7,589 nt of DNA, taken from Gemmatimonadota bacterium (lineage in GTDB: Bacteria > Gemmatimonadota > Gemmatimonadetes > Longimicrobiales > RSA9). The stretch covers positions 1 through 7,589 of the forward strand of contig JACQPS010000189.1 in NCBI GenBank assembly GCA_016207445.1, in the 5' to 3' direction. Numbering within the stretch: position 1 is the stretch's first letter; every line of letters begins with the position of its first letter. This document shows positions 7,510-7,589 of the stretch, piece by piece. Under the pieces are notes generated by a model. It was given only the letters and a program-made list of their open reading frames with translations, did no database searches and was not told where the DNA came from. The translations under genes were made by a program, and so were the position numbers.

Positions 7510-7589
7510 CGGATTCCGGGGGCGAGCCCCGGGCGGACGCAACGGCTCCGGGCCCGCCGACTGCGTCGACCGAGCCGCATCTGGTCGAC
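7506..7589 (+). CDS. Start of an unidentified gene, cut by the right edge
   Basis: GTG 7506 opens a frame that stays open for 28 codons to the window end. GGGAGG at 7491-7496 lies nine bases upstream. The visible N-terminus (MTDSGGEPRADA..., ending HLVD) is Pro/Thr/Ala-rich and probably disordered, with no signal peptide, so a cytoplasmic protein is likely. Function cannot be read from this much sequence. The closing HLVD is reminiscent of the start of some ECF-type sigma factors of deep-branching phyla, but that is a weak recollection. Confidence 0.5.
   Translation, partial: MTDSGGEPRADATAPGPPTASTEPHLVD

Overview
The window is GC-rich DNA from a Gram-negative bacterium. An outer-membrane beta-barrel porin and lipoprotein signal peptides are encoded, and most starts are preceded by GGAG/GGGAGG ribosome-binding sites. 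The style of the Pst proteins and the porin would fit a phylum such as Gemmatimonadota or another deep-branching diderm group. That is an impression from sequence style, not a placement. All supported genes are on the + strand. Long open frames on the - strand and in other + frames are shadows typical of high GC.

Layout: (1) 2-1273 holds the 3' part of a PhoR-type sensor histidine kinase, cut by the left edge. (2) 1274-1431 is a 158-bp intergenic region. It carries 11-bp-spaced Pho-box-like direct repeats and a -10-like TACTAT one turn downstream, the main regulatory site of the window. (3) 1432-6979 is a tightly packed presumptive operon: outer-membrane porin (phosphate-selective O/P type), pstS, pstC, pstA, pstB, phoU. 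From pstS onward each gene overlaps the next by 4 to 23 bp. (4) 7028-7330 encodes a small Cys-containing putative lipoprotein of unknown function. (5) 7331-7505 holds a GC-rich imperfect hairpin, a TTGACA -35-like element and a seven-codon leader frame. (6) A new gene starts at GTG 7506 and runs off the right edge.

How it works together: under phosphate limitation PhoR, with a PhoB partner presumably just upstream of the window, would activate the Pho box. The porin would let phosphate across the outer membrane and lipid-anchored PstS would capture it. PstC/PstA would form the inner-membrane channel, PstB would supply ATP-driven transport, and PhoU would link transporter state back to PhoR. 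The distinctive point is that outer-membrane entry, periplasmic capture, inner-membrane transport and signalling all appear to sit behind one Pho-type promoter.

I see no mobile element, CRISPR array, rRNA or tRNA, and no clear evidence of a wholly new system. The less ordinary items are the acidic porin loop, the unknown lipoprotein, the short leader frame at the right edge, and non-core extensions or insertions in PstB, PstC and PhoR.
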